Positions 12,357-23,765 of a stretch of 64,000 nt of DNA are shown piece by piece. The stretch is taken from positions 31,457,313 to 31,521,312 of the forward strand of contig OX388312.1 of assembly GCA_947579605.1 (NCBI GenBank). The letters run 5' to 3'. The first letter of the stretch is position 1, and each line of letters opens with the position of its first letter. This stretch comes from Athripsodes cinereus. Lineage: Eukaryota; Arthropoda; Insecta; Trichoptera; Leptoceridae. The position numbers were made by a program, and so were the translations under genes. The notes beneath the pieces were generated by a model. The model was not told where the DNA came from and made no database searches. It saw nothing but the letters and a program-made list of their open reading frames with translations.

Positions 12357-12567
12357 AATTTTAATAAATAAAATATAAAAATATATTATTGAACACTGTT
12401 TAATCTCCACTATGTTAGGTTGAATACCGAACGTTTTCGCCTATACTTGTAGGCAGTTTCCCTGAAGATGCCTACAAGTATAGGCGAAAACGTTCGGTAT
12501 TCAACCTAACATAGTGGAGATTAAACAGTGTTCAATAATATATTTTTATATTTTATTTATTAAAATT
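12357..12567. repeat. Perfect 99-bp inverted repeat with a 13-base loop
   Basis: The arms at 12,357-12,455 and 12,469-12,567 are exact reverse complements over all 99 positions as I read them; the loop is GTTTCCCTGAAGA. Perfection over 99 bp implies very recent origin or active homogenisation. A hammerhead-like core overlaps the loop and right arm. Confidence 0.95.
12457..12515 (+). ncRNA. Hammerhead-ribozyme-like motif
   Basis: CUGAAGA (12,462-12,468) fits the CUGANGA core. It is followed by an extra U, a stem II of GCCUA/UAGGC (12,470-12,474 and 12,481-12,485) closed by CAAGUA, and GAA (12,486-12,488). Then comes the palindrome AACGUU (12,489-12,494), which could form stem III in a dimer, and C12,495 as the cleavage base (GUUC context). 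Stem I is weak: GG pairs with CC, and AAC with GUU across a bulge. Family knowledge: Penelope-like retroelements and retrozymes carry minimal hammerheads with tiny or palindromic stem III. Activity is inference. Confidence 0.5.
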
Positions 12568-14378
12568 AGTTATTTTCTAAGATTATAGACATTCAATATA
12601 TATTGGGTGAAATTACTATTATCCCTTTACTTCTTGTTAGCTTATTATTCCATTCCTTTAAGGCCTCAACTTTCCTTTTACCCACACTACATAATCTTTC
12701 AAGAGTTCCTCCATTTCCTCTCTCCATTTTTCCATTTTCCATTCTTTGAAAACCTTAAGAATAATACACCTCTAAAGTTTAGTTCAACAGAAATCCATAA
12801 AGTGAGTGGATACATTAATTACTGTGAATACACTGTGTGCTTACCTGTCATCAACACCTGCGCTGCTGTGTTAATCAAATATTATTTTTATAACTCTACT
12901 TATTATGCTGTTATGAAACTTGTTATAAATAGAAACAAAATAAGAATCATCTCATATCATGACTCATCTTTTATATGGACGCAAAATTTTTGAATGACAA
13001 AGAGAATAAACTTGGTTAAAAGCAGGATGTGAAAAGTCACGGGCATCAAGAAACAAGCGACCAGATCACATGTATCAAATTCTTAGTTTGTGCAGAATGA
13101 TAATGAGATATGTAAGACTTGAGTGGACGAGTTAGTGGGTGAGCTTGTGATCGGGCCAATGAAAGAGCTGGATGAATGAACAATTGGACAATGTTAGAGA
13201 AGTAATTGAACAGAAATAACTGAATAAAAACCGAACAAAAGCAATGAATATACACTTCAATTCACTTCGATTTCCTCAAAACAACTACAAAATAGTAGTG
13301 TTATTTAATTAAATCGGCAATTATTAAATGGAGATATGGATGGGAATGCATCAAATATGTAGAAATGCTTTTCATTCAAGTTATGTATATTTTCATTTAA
13401 TTAAGATGCCTATTAACCTTTTATCGCAGTAGGTACATAAGTTCTTACTTAGATCTTTCAAGGTTGAAAATTCACAACATTTCATTCGGTCAATTTAGGA
13501 TTATTTGAAAATTTATTGTTATTATTCATTTCGATTGTGGGTGATTTGATTTTATAAATTGTTTTATCAACTCTCGGAAAAAGCCTCAAATAAAATATAA
13601 CGATATGGATTCATATACTTTTATTGAAAATATTTTCCCGGCTCTGAAAATCTCTCTTCCATTTCATTGCGGTTATAATAATAATAAAACATACATACTT
13701 GTGTTGTTATTCTGAATACTTAAATGTTTATCTACGAGTATTGTTATTCTGGAAAATTAAGCCAAAAATAAAATATTTAAATAAATATATCGGTTGACAT
13801 GTTCCCTTTACATGCAAAGTACATTATGTCGATTTTATCAAAATTAATTTCCCACAGAGAGGGATCTGACATTTATGTTATGCGATTGAATAATTAGTTT
13901 CCTTTTATTTGAGTTTAAATGTATTTACGTTTTTTTTGTTAAGGTTTGTTTGTTTATTTGCGGATGTTGGTTTATACTGAGTAATTGCAAATATATTCCT
14001 AAATTAAGCAATGTGAATTAGGTATCTACATAATCTCATGTATTGACATGTTATTGTGTTGTATTTGGGTTAGTAGGTCGTTGAATAATTTATTTAGGAA
14101 AATATTATTATGCTTTAAAGGGTTGTCTGATAAGATTATGCAACATATGCCATTATATTTCAAGTCAAGTGGTAGAAGACTTTTACTCATTTTTCCTTAG
14201 AATGCCGAGGGCTAATTCCTGTTCAAAAGAACCAGACCATGTTTCTCAATGTCTTGGATTTTTTTTTATATTTTGCCTGTTAATTGCCTGATATGTTGAG
14301 ACTTTCAAACAAGTATTATTTTTTTTTACCCTCAAATTTTTTTTTTGGCGGCCATTTTAGTAACTTTATATCTAAATT
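12568..14378. other. No gene recognised
   Basis: A 128-codon open frame at 12,607-12,993 is rich in F/L/Y/H and has no domain signature. I treat it as chance. Confidence 0.5.
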
Positions 14379-14485
14379 TGATCCTCGGACGTCCACATCT
14401 CCGATCACCATTCTTCTCAGACAAATATAATATCTTCACGGGCATTCTGTCCTTTATACCTATTCATTATAATAATGTCCATTCC
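14379..14485 (-). pseudogene. RTE LINE fragment (C-terminal coding region)
   Basis: Matches by eye the region of the RTE copy at 55,250-55,350: GATCCTCGGACGTCCACATC, CTCCGATCACCATTC, then ATTCTGTCCTTTATACC. On the minus strand this is the segment before the SETWTSEDQ-like or RPRIKWQDH-equivalent region. It is truncated at both ends and frameshifted. Confidence 0.7.
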
Positions 14486-14731
14486 TTTATATTACATGAT
14501 TTATTATTTATTACCAAATCAATAAAATATATTTGCTTTTGTTCCATCGCATTAACTAATATTTCATGAAATATTTCGTCATTGCATATTCAAAAAGAGA
14601 CGTGTGCGCACATTTTTATTTGGGCATACTCTTTTAAAACTATTCATTTAGACATTAAAATTGTTGTTTGGACTTTTTATCGGCATGTGATATTATTCTT
14701 TAAGTATTGGATATTAATATTTGATACTAAG

Positions 14732-14800
14732 TTCGGCGTTCCGTCCTCTCTGCCTACCCCGCTTGGGACACGGCGTGAGGGTATAGTATAGTTTAGTATA
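14732..14800 (+). mobile_element. 69-bp RTE 3'-end insertion with 9-bp target duplication
   Basis: Holds only the last codons and the tail of an RTE LINE (GGCGTTCCGTCCTCTCTGCC, CTACCCCGCTTGGGACACGG, then TATAG repeats). It is flanked by GATACTAAG at 14,723-14,731 and 14,801-14,809, a 9-bp direct duplication. This is an extreme 5' truncation, typical of target-primed reverse transcription. Confidence 0.85.
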
Positions 14801-14809
14801 GATACTAAG

Positions 14810-15538
14810 AATCTCTTTATAAAATGGTTATGATGTCATTATAACCAAATTATTCTAGAACTGTCTAATCATTTATGAATTCACATGTCCCTTTTTGAAT
14901 ATGCAACGACGATTTGTTTTCACACATTTAAAACTTAGGTACATAAAGTAAATGTTTTTCGATATAAATATTCTCATCATGGCTTCTATACAGTAACTTA
15001 CAGTTGTTTCTGTGCGGTTATATTTTAGTCTGTCAGTACTTACTCCGCAGATATATTATTATCCTGTTTTTCTGCTTCATAATATAACACTGTGCGTTAA
15101 TATATTAAATATTTTCATTCCCAATCCGCAGAATGGATGCGATGCCATTATTTATTTACGACAGTCTTACGCAGGGATGTTTTTTAGAATACTTCGTCAG
15201 CAATAGAGGGGTGTCTTATAAAGTAGAAACATTACAATATCACAAAGTCCCTTCGAAATAAGAGTGTGTCGTCAAAATAAACATATGTTTACGATTTGAG
15301 AAAAAGCTTTCTACACAATCAAACTATAATATAAACGGTTTTTTAAAGAATCAGAAAAATATATTTAAACTTAATCTATTTTACAAATTGAATACAGTTG
15401 CCGTGTCAATTTTCAAAACTTTTTTTAAATTTATTATTCATGTTCAAATATTTTGGACTGAAATATCAATACTATTATTATATACCAAAGTCAAAAGCTA
15501 ATATGGTTTAACAAAAAATATTGCATATTATATTATTC
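14810..15538. other. No gene recognised
   Basis: AT-rich. The open frame at 15,012-15,206 has no signature. Confidence 0.5.
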
Positions 15539-15735
15539 TCTGTGTCGGTGTTTAGGTAATAGAATTCCATATCAAAATAAATAAAACAAGCGTTATATTC
15601 TACTATTGATTTGTTCGATGAGAGAGACGTCTTTAGTCTTATAGGATTGACAATGTCCTTATAAGACGAAAGACGTCTCTCTCATCGAATAAATCAATAG
15701 TAGAATAAAACGCTTGTTTTATTTATTTCCATATT
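15539..15735. repeat. Foldback element (family E), about 80-bp arms
   Basis: Left arm about 15,566-15,646 and right arm about 15,654-15,735 are inverted copies (CGATGAGAGAGACGTCTTT against its inverse; AATAAAACAAGCG against CGCTTGTTTTATT) with a few mismatches. The preceding CTGTGTCGGTGTTTAGGTAA also precedes the related foldback at 43,436. A half copy is at 18,628. Confidence 0.8.
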
Positions 15736-15861
15736 ATATTACTTTTCATGCACACATTTTTATAAATTTCATAATAAGTTAAGGATATTTTCTCACTTAG
15801 TAAGTTTTGTAAGTAAGTAAATAACGATAGGTAAATGTACAAATACACACATACATTGATA

Positions 15862-16075
15862 TTATCACGCCGCTTCCCTCGTGTGGTAGGCATAAATGAT
15901 CGAGCGCCATTTCCTGTTATCCTTGCAAACATCTTTAGCTTTCGTCACTATCACACAATTCTTCATACATACTCTCCTGTTCAATGTGCTCAATGTGACT
16001 TTACGATTTGATCTAAATGATCTTGCCATTTGATCCTCGGACGGCCACGTCTCCGAGTACCATTCCATTCAGCCA
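15862..16075 (-). pseudogene. RTE LINE C-terminal fragment
   Basis: The minus-strand frame reads WPSEDQMARSF...VTLSTLNRRVCMKNCVIVTKAKDVCKDNRKWRSIIYAYHTREAA, equivalent to the end of the RTE copy at 55,054. It is shortened by loss of the QILQDGH segment. It ends in a short CATA tail at 15,847-15,856 on the plus strand. It is 5'-truncated and probably dead. Confidence 0.85.
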
Positions 16076-17244
16076 AATATGATAAATCTTCGATTACATA
16101 TTTTCTTAAGTAGATACTTATCTAAAATATACTTAGAAAGCTTTTTTTCTATTTTCAAAAATAAATTGCGACCAAATTTAATAAAATATCCGATAAATTG
16201 GATAACATAGAAGTTTTATTTCACTGAAATACTTACAAAAAGCTCTTTTTACCTCCAAATCTCATCAAATAAAGATCTTGAAAGAGAATTTACGTTAAAA
16301 TTATTTCCAATAGTTAAAATATTATCAATAACTATTTATCAACTTTTAATAAATCTGAAAAGTATTCTTGAGCACGAGAATAGATTTTTCGAAAAAAAAT
16401 GATTAAATAGAAAAAAAGTAATGCGAAAATTTAAGAAAGGTATCTAATGTGTTACAGAATAATTCTTTGGAATATTTGTATTAATATTTGAGTATGCTTA
16501 AATATATTTTTATTAGACGTAAGTACATTGTTGTTTATCATCAAATTTTTCAAATCATTCAAATTATAATTGTTTAAAAATAAATAAAAAGAAACCCATT
16601 GAACTTGTTACGTCATCTAAGGACAAAATGAGACATCTTTATTTTACATTATCTTCTGAAATCTTTCAGTACTTTATAATACAAAGAAGATTGTGTTGTT
16701 TTTTATTTTATTTAAATTTCAAAATAACCAACCCTTGGGGACGTGAAGAAAAAACAAACAATGCCTTACTTATGGAATTCTTAAAATTACATAAAACACG
16801 TTTCTAAAACAACTTTTCCATGAATTTAAGAAATTTCTATAATGCAAGATAAACATCGAAATTCACACAGAATATTGTTAAATAATTTCTAATATGAAAT
16901 ATTGAATTTTGCGATTATAATTTTCTTTTATTCTTTACAGCAAATTGATCACAATACATACAATTTTATAGAAAAATGAATTCAAATAAGGAATTATCAA
17001 TATAAAGAGTTTGTAAAAATTGATTGTATAATAATAACGAAGTTATGAATTTAGGTAAATCCTTCACAGTGTCGGCGCAAGTTTATCTTTATTTACAATT
17101 ATATTATAAAATATATACAGCCAAATTCGCTTAATTAAATTGGTAGCAAAACTTGGCATCTGAAATATACTTTTAAATGGATGATGTTATGTAACAATTT
17201 ATCAAGACATGGCAATCTCAATCTAAGATTTGTTTTTTAACAAT
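16076..17244. other. No gene recognised
   Basis: Very AT-rich, with no repeat family that I recognise. Confidence 0.5.
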
Positions 17245-17475
17245 TGAAAAGAACTATTCTCCCACGTTTTTTCGTAATTTTTTGAGTGTCCTTCTGTACA
17301 TAAAAGGCAGTTGTTTTATAAAGACATTTTATATATTAAATTCAGCGATGGGGTCTGCCATCCATCCTAAATGTCTTATTTTTTTTTGTTGGCATGGATA
17401 GTGTTCATTACATGCAGCTGGTCTGCTGGATATCCCACTTGTGGGATATGCCGTAATGGTGCAGTGTTAATAGTA
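17245..17475 (+). mobile_element. Family A repeat copy
   Basis: Blocks: TTTTTGAGTGTCC, ATAAAAGGCAGTTG, AAATTCAGCGATGGGGTCTG, CATCCTAAATGTCTTATT, GCAGCTGGTCTGCTGGATAT, CCCACTTGTGGGATATGCCG. The 3' microsatellite is absent. A second piece (GATTCAGCGATGAAGTATGT) follows at 17,529-17,600. Confidence 0.75.
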
Positions 17476-17831
17476 AGTATTAAAAGTAAAAATTAATATT
17501 TTAAAAGAGTGCAAAACATTTGACATCTTTGATTCAGCGATGAAGTATGTCAACAATGCTGAATATCTTATTATTAATGGCACAGAGAGAACGACTTAGA
17601 TTTTTTATTTGCAGTTCATCCTCTGGCTGCCACACCGAAATACCTTGCTGACCCCCTAGACAAACATGGATTTGGCAATCGACTACAAACGAATTTTCGA
17701 CAATAACCGCAACAATAACGCAAAATTACACGGTACATGTAGGTAGATTGTCGAAAAGTTCGCCAGTAATCGATTGCTAAGTACGGTTTTTCTACGGCCC
17801 CTGGTATAAATTAATGACTTTGAATGGTGAC

Positions 17832-18150
17832 ACTATCACATTAAATAATTGTTTAAGCTTTCGCAGCGTCTTGTATCGTTGAGGTTCTCGGGTTTGCTGC
17901 GTGGATCTCCGTCGTTCTTTCTTTTAGCTTTCAGGAATGAATATCATCGTATCATGTCATTTTGTGTTACATAGTGTGTTAACGGCCGCAGTGAGAGCAT
18001 GTCAGTCGTCTCTACTACTACATAACTGTGATGTGTGCTGTGTAGTGTCATCGAAGAACATCGTGTGAACATCGAAGTCGAAAGCTAGAAGAAAGAACGA
18101 CGGAGATCCACGCAGCAAACCCGAGAACCTCAACGATACTATCACATTAA
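17832..18150. mobile_element. Foldback element with 59-bp arms and a 13-bp flanking duplication
   Basis: Arms: 17,874-17,932 and 18,081-18,139 (GTATCGTTGAGGTTCTCGGG ... and its inverse), nearly perfect. The internal 148 bp is unique and unusually GC-balanced. ACTATCACATTAA occurs at 17,832-17,844 and again at 18,138-18,150, so the hairpin lies between direct copies, as expected of an insertion. The left direct copy is separated from the arm by about 29 bp (AATTGTTTAAGC...), so the left boundary is not clean. Confidence 0.75.
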
Positions 18151-18627
18151 TTTAGGTTTTATGGTTTAACACATTGTTGTACATAACCACTCATGTTATG
18201 TAAGAAGCCACAAGAGCTAACTGTATTAAAATCTGAAATCTCTTCAATACAGAGCAGCGTATATCTGAAGAAGACTATTAACTCCTTAAATGTCTTAATA
18301 AACATTTGTGTGATAGTCATTTCAAAGAAAAATATGATTGTATGAAACTTCGCGGGATCCTATAAAATCCGAAGAAAAAAGTTTTTTTGTCGCGCCATTC
18401 AATGTAAAGGTAGTATTTTGTGTGAATTTCTTGATTGATTTTAAATGGAATTTGCTTCTAAGAACAGTGGATTGATCGTGACTTGACGTTGAATAAATTG
18501 GTAATCATCTGACAAAAGTAATTTAGATAATATATATTTATTTCAAATACAGACAACAATATTAAATTAAATTTCGAATTTACGATACGATAAAAAAATA
18601 TTAAACATTTTAAAAGATTTAAGAAAC
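18151..18627. other. No gene recognised
   Basis: AT-rich. The minus open frame at 18,458-18,700 overlaps the repeat at 18,628 and has no signature. Confidence 0.45.
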
Positions 18628-18720
18628 ACAAGATTGACAATGTCCTCATAAGACGAAAGACGTCTCTCTCATCGAATAAATCAATAGTAGAATAAAACAC
18701 TTGTTTTATTTATTTCGATT
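18628..18720. repeat. Half copy of foldback family E
   Basis: Matches the right arm of 15,654-15,735 (TGACAATGTCCTCATAAGAC, GACGTCTCTCTCATCG, TAGTAGAATAAAACACTTG) but lacks the left arm. It may be a solo arm or the ancestral unit. Confidence 0.8.
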
Positions 18721-19437
18721 TAAGAAACATTAAACATTTTATCTTATGATTAATCCGTTGACTTTTGAATATGATTATTTCAAATTTTTTAATCTTTCGA
18801 CTAAACAATTTATACTTTCTGACCTTTATTTATATTATAATTTTTCTACATTTATATTTTTTATTTTATTTCCATATTGAAAGTGCTCATTAAATTCATT
18901 CATATGACATTGTTTGTTGAATGTCGTCCCTCTTCTGACTAAAAGTCGTATCTGCCTTAATGTTAATTGTTCAGGAGAGCGTTTTTTGTGTTTTCTCCGT
19001 GCATATTTTTGTCTCTCCTAATTATATGATACAGTGTAAATATATTACATTATTTCATTTGTAACTATTCTTATATATCTCTGTGTCTTATATATCTCTA
19101 TCTAAATAATTTTTGTGATGAAATTTCTTATTAGAATAATTTGTTAATACGACAAAAATCAGAAAACTTTTCCAGGATAACGGTACAGTTACAGGTGTGA
19201 TCTTCAGTGAGAACATGCAGGGCACATATAAATCATAACTGATCATAACTCGATTTCGCCAAAAATGTCAGATACGACAGTTAGTCAGAAGAGGGACGAT
19301 GTTTGTACTGAGAATCAAAATAGTTTAAAATAAATTTGTGAAAAAAAGTGTTTTTCAATACTTCAAATGAAAAACATTTATTTTTGGTTAAAATAGCAAC
19401 GCCATGGAAAATACGAATGAGGCTGAATCATAAAAAT

Positions 19438-19575
19438 TTAGTTCCGGGTTAGTTGGAAGACATCGCATTCTACCGACAAACTCGCCCTCTGTACATTGAA
19501 TAACTGATATTTTTATGACACTTTGTATTGATTTGAAATAAAGCAACCAATGTATCGTAAAAAAATTAATTAAAT
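19438..19575 (+). repeat. Family B repeat copy
   Basis: GGGTTAGTTGGAAGACATCG, CGACAAACTCGCCCTCTGTA, CATTGAATAACTG, then an AATAAAG-type end and (AAAT)n. Confidence 0.75.
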
Positions 19576-20436
19576 AAATAAAAAATTGAAAGTAATCGTT
19601 AAGAGACAGATTGATTTCCCTTCAGTGATATGTCATACCTAGATTTACCTACAACCTATCGGTTCTTCGACAGCCCATTAGGTTAAAAAAAATACAAATG
19701 TGGAAAATATATAGATGTATCCGAATGCGTAAAATATGGTTCGTTGTATGACAATGAAAATGTAAAGAAAAGCTTTTGATTATTAATATACCTAGCTTAT
19801 ATTTATATAATCATGTATATGTAATGTAGAGAGAACATCACCAACCTATAAATCAATTCATGAATGTGGGAAAACCTTAATGTAGCTACTTCCTCTGATC
19901 AAAGTTTGCATAATTAAATACGCATATGGTATCACATAATTGAAACTGTTTCATTGGAAATTTCATTATCTCATTATACTTTAATATATTAATATAACGA
20001 CGCCTTTATAAATACCTAATAATTCAAAAATAAATTGAAAGTTTTTGTTAAAGAGAGAATGATTTTCTTCGAATTTAGTAACGTTACGTATAAATAATTA
20101 AAAATAATGTAGGTTAAATGTTTACAATTTTAGTGAATAATTTTTTATTAAAATATTAATTATAAACAATGTACCTACAAGAAATTTAATTAAATTTAAG
20201 TAAATTAAATTGGAATTTGTTATTGATGTTATTTTTTTAGTATTGTATAAGCTGTATGGAAGATTTTTAACTGATGTTGTGCAAGAAAAATGAGATAATT
20301 AAGAAGATGAATTATTGTGATGTTATTACTTTTGTAGTTGGTTGATACTCTGTATGACAAATTTGTGATTTTTCCTTTTTTATATAATGTATGATTTTAT
20401 GTCAAAGGCAAAAGCCGTTTATACGATTAAATAACT
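19576..20436. other. No gene recognised
   Basis: AT-rich flank of the LTR element. The last 4 bp before it are AACT. Confidence 0.5.
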
Positions 20437-23400
20437 TGATACGTACCTGCGTACTCTCCGCTGGTTACTCCCCTTTAGAATCCAGCCAGTGTCCAAAAAC
20501 ACAGCCTCCGGCTTAGCTCAGTCTTATCTCTTTAGGCGGAGGTGCAGGTCCCGATCAAAAGTATATGTACTTATTGGTTCGGTTTCTCTCTCTCTTTCTC
20601 TATTCTTGCCTTTTGGCTCTATGACAGAGGGATAAGTGGGGTGTCCTACTCTCTACTTAAATTAAAATCTTAATTTGGTATGACTCACGTTTATTGAGAT
20701 ATAAAAGCAAAAAAAAAACAACATTTAACAAAAGAAAACCTAAGGCTATGTGTGTTACAACTAATTTTGTTATTCCTGATAATCAATCAATCAATAAATC
20801 AAATCAAAGAGAAAAAAAAAATAATTTCACCATAAACATTTAGCAATAGGTTCACATTCATGCACATAGAATATTTATAGGTATACAGTATCAATTTGGC
20901 ACATGCACATCTTAGAATATATTATAGTATCAACTTAGGGAAACAATTGTTCCCTTTCTCTGAATATTTATAGGTATACAAATTTGCATTTTATTGATTA
21001 ACCATAGTAATGACATTACTATCCTGGACAACTCAGGATTTCACTGTTTTGCGAAAAATCACCGCAAGGGCACACATATATTATCATTCAATATATTAGG
21101 TCTTATATTAATTACTCTACTCCCAGATACCCTGATTTGTTGCAATACAAAAAAAATCAAAAAAAAAATAAAAGGATTGAAGTCAAATTATGATTGATCC
21201 CTACTTATCAGAGACAATTGAAACAGAAAAACTCAAATCGTCATAGAAAATTTCAATATTTAAGTTGTACTGTATAATATGTAAAAATTGTTTATTTGTA
21301 TTAATAAAATAGAATACAAAAAAATAAACTCTATTCACAACCACCTTAGGATTCGTTACGTGAATTAAATAACTCCCAACTTATCGCTAGGTACATATTC
21401 AGTTAATATTGGGTATTGCATAATTTCATAAAAAATAACAATCAAAGAAAAAAAACTAAAACCAAGTGAAAACAAAACAACAACCCCTTTCTTCCTTGTC
21501 TACTCTTCCTATTCCGTTCCAGCGATTTCTCTACCCCAATACCTGACTATCATGTCTAGATAAGATATCAATATTCTTACGGCTGTCCGACGGGAAAGGC
21601 CTTCTGGGATGATTCCACGTTTCTGGTCGTTCCTATTCCCACGATCCAGTTGGTAACGTTCCTTCAGTCACGACACAACGATTCACTTGTTGGACGTCCA
21701 CGCCCTCAGCTTTGTGTTCATATAACAATGTTCTATAACACCTACACCAGTCTATGCGAAAGATGACAGCTTGCCTGAATTCAGCTGATTAAATAACTTC
21801 ACAATATCGTTTCAACCTGTGAGTAGAAACGATATTATTTCTATCACGATTGTCCAGGGAGTTTCAGATACCGATTTAGGTACTATTATTAAAACACTGC
21901 GCTATTTACCTTTAGTAGGTAGATACAAAAAAATCACAAATAAAGTCATTAATTCTCCTCCGGTCACAATTCTAAAGTCTGATTTAATTTAATTATTATT
22001 ATTACCAATATAATTATCTATCACCAATTTCTCACTCAACAGATACGTCCTGTTCTCACCTCGATTTACAGAAAGTCACGAAGGAATTAATGATTTCTCC
22101 CCCGATCACAATTATATAATCTGACTCGTTTGCGTGTATTTAATTTAATTATTATTACCAGTAATTATCTATCACCAATTATTCACTCGCAGAATGTTTT
22201 TACTAGTTCGATGGAATAGCACTATCACAAAAATTATTTTCTAAGTCAAAACAAAAAAAAAACATGTAGATATATTTAATCGATATCAAAAATAAAACTG
22301 ACTATCTACACTGACAATGATCTTCCACCAAAGCAATACGGCTTTTCTCTAGTCAGATCGACAACAGACGCGCGACCTCTGACCGTTTTCTCTCTCGAAA
22401 GCGAAATTCGGAATCTGACTAAGGAATCGCTGTGCAATGATTTTTATTAACTCATCTATCGATCTCCTACCCAAATCACGGACAAAAAAATCTTATGTAA
22501 CCGCCCTTAACCCATAATGTCATTGGTCCGTCATTATCCAATTAACGATTCGCATTCGTTGACATCTGGATTGTAACCGATAGCCCGTTTCCAGGGTCGG
22601 TCCCCCAATGTAGGGCACGCTTTGCTCTTGCCCCGTGCGGGAATAAAATAGTGCGAAAAAATTAAAACCTCGTTATTTCAATACTTAACACATATCTCCT
22701 CCGAATGTCGCGGCAGCTATGTTATAAGTTAATTTCTTCTACCATTGCCCTTTGACATTATTACCGGATACCTACTTCGTCTAATTTCCATTTTCAATTT
22801 GAATCGACATAAGGAATGTACGAGGGTCATTTTAATGAAACGATTACGTGGTTATTTTTTTTGTTTATTCACTTTTCCTAAAGAAACGTCTTTCTTACTT
22901 CTGCCCGCGTCCATTTCGTAATTTTTCTTTTCTACCGACGGACCTGTTTTTCGGTTTCGGAATCATATGTTCCTGGAAGAGCTGCGATTTTTGACCCCGC
23001 CCTGCTTCGACACACCCCATGTATTGTTCATAGCGCCAGGGCGGCAATTTCACAGTGGCCCAACTTACGAGTCGGATTCATTTCGATTTTCAACTTTATT
23101 TATTCCAGACCGATTTCTCTCATAACCGCTCCAAGCTTTCAGGAGCAGTCGTTGTTCACCCTCTCCACGCTTAAGGTAACCCCTAGGGAGGAAATATCTT
23201 AGTGATTCGAAAAACAATGCCCCCCGCTTCGAAATTAATTTACCCCTTTACTGATCTGCTTATTCGAACAGACAATTTACATATGATAACTCGCGATCTC
23301 ACCCTTTTTTTCCATTTTTTTATATCCGGAGTTATTTCACGATTCTTTTCTCCCACTACCAAATTCGATACGCCACTGTTACCATAAATCTTCAGTTTAA

Positions 23401-23733
23401 TGGCCTCGATGTGTGGCCTTCGTTCAAAATTCCCCGAAAGGGTATTTTTTGTTGGTCTATTTTTAGCATGAATTTTGGTAGCTGTCTAATTTGATATTTA
23501 TGACCGGACCAAGTCCAAAATTTGGACTATATAAAAAAAATACACGGATCAAATTTGCTTCTTAAAATTAAATGACATCCTCTGAATTTATTACTTCCTA
23601 AACAAAGACGGAAACTTCCTCTCGTCTACATTCCCACGATTGAGAATCTATCCCTACATACTTATTGTCCAGCATGTGTCTCAAACCCATCATCTTCGAA
23701 TGCTGAAATTTGTCAACTATTTCCTACATAACA
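20437..23733 (-). repeat. 3' LTR (left copy)
   Basis: 3,297 bp. Matches the right LTR at an offset of 6,704. The only difference I noticed is A at 22,548 against C at 29,252. The identity extends 1 bp beyond the left LTR edge and 3 bp beyond the right edge by chance. The open frames inside (20,994-21,197; 23,202-23,387) run against the element and are copied in the other LTR, so they are not host genes. Confidence 0.9.
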
Positions 23734-23765
23734 ATCCCACCCTACTTAATTTGACAAATTTCAGC
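23702..23765. repeat. 15-bp inverted repeat spanning the PPT/3' LTR junction
   Basis: GCTGAAATTTGTCAA at 23,702-23,716 (inside the LTR) is the exact inverse of TTGACAAATTTCAGC at 23,751-23,765 (internal region). The 34-base loop holds the purine tract and the LTR start. Confidence 0.85.
23734..23751 (-). promoter_or_regulatory. Polypurine tract next to the 3' LTR
   Basis: On the minus strand the bases just before TGTTATG read AAGTAGGGTGGGAT, a purine-rich run suitable for priming plus-strand DNA synthesis. Confidence 0.75.

Noticed and set aside
12607..12993. 128-codon frame
   Set aside because: The composition (F, L, Y, H, I) is that of AT-rich noncoding DNA; no signal peptide plus mature protein logic, and no similarity that I recognise.
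15600..15700. Hammerhead ribozyme in foldback family E (CGATGAGAG...)
   Set aside because: It lacks the CUGA start of the core and a GAA after the hairpin.
20994..21197. 67-codon frame, repeated exactly at 27,698-27,901
   Set aside because: It is duplicated only because it lies within both LTRs, runs antisense to the element, and has a low-complexity lysine-rich end.
23202..23387. 61-codon frame, repeated at 29,906-30,091
   Set aside because: The same reason: an LTR duplicate, antisense, no domain.
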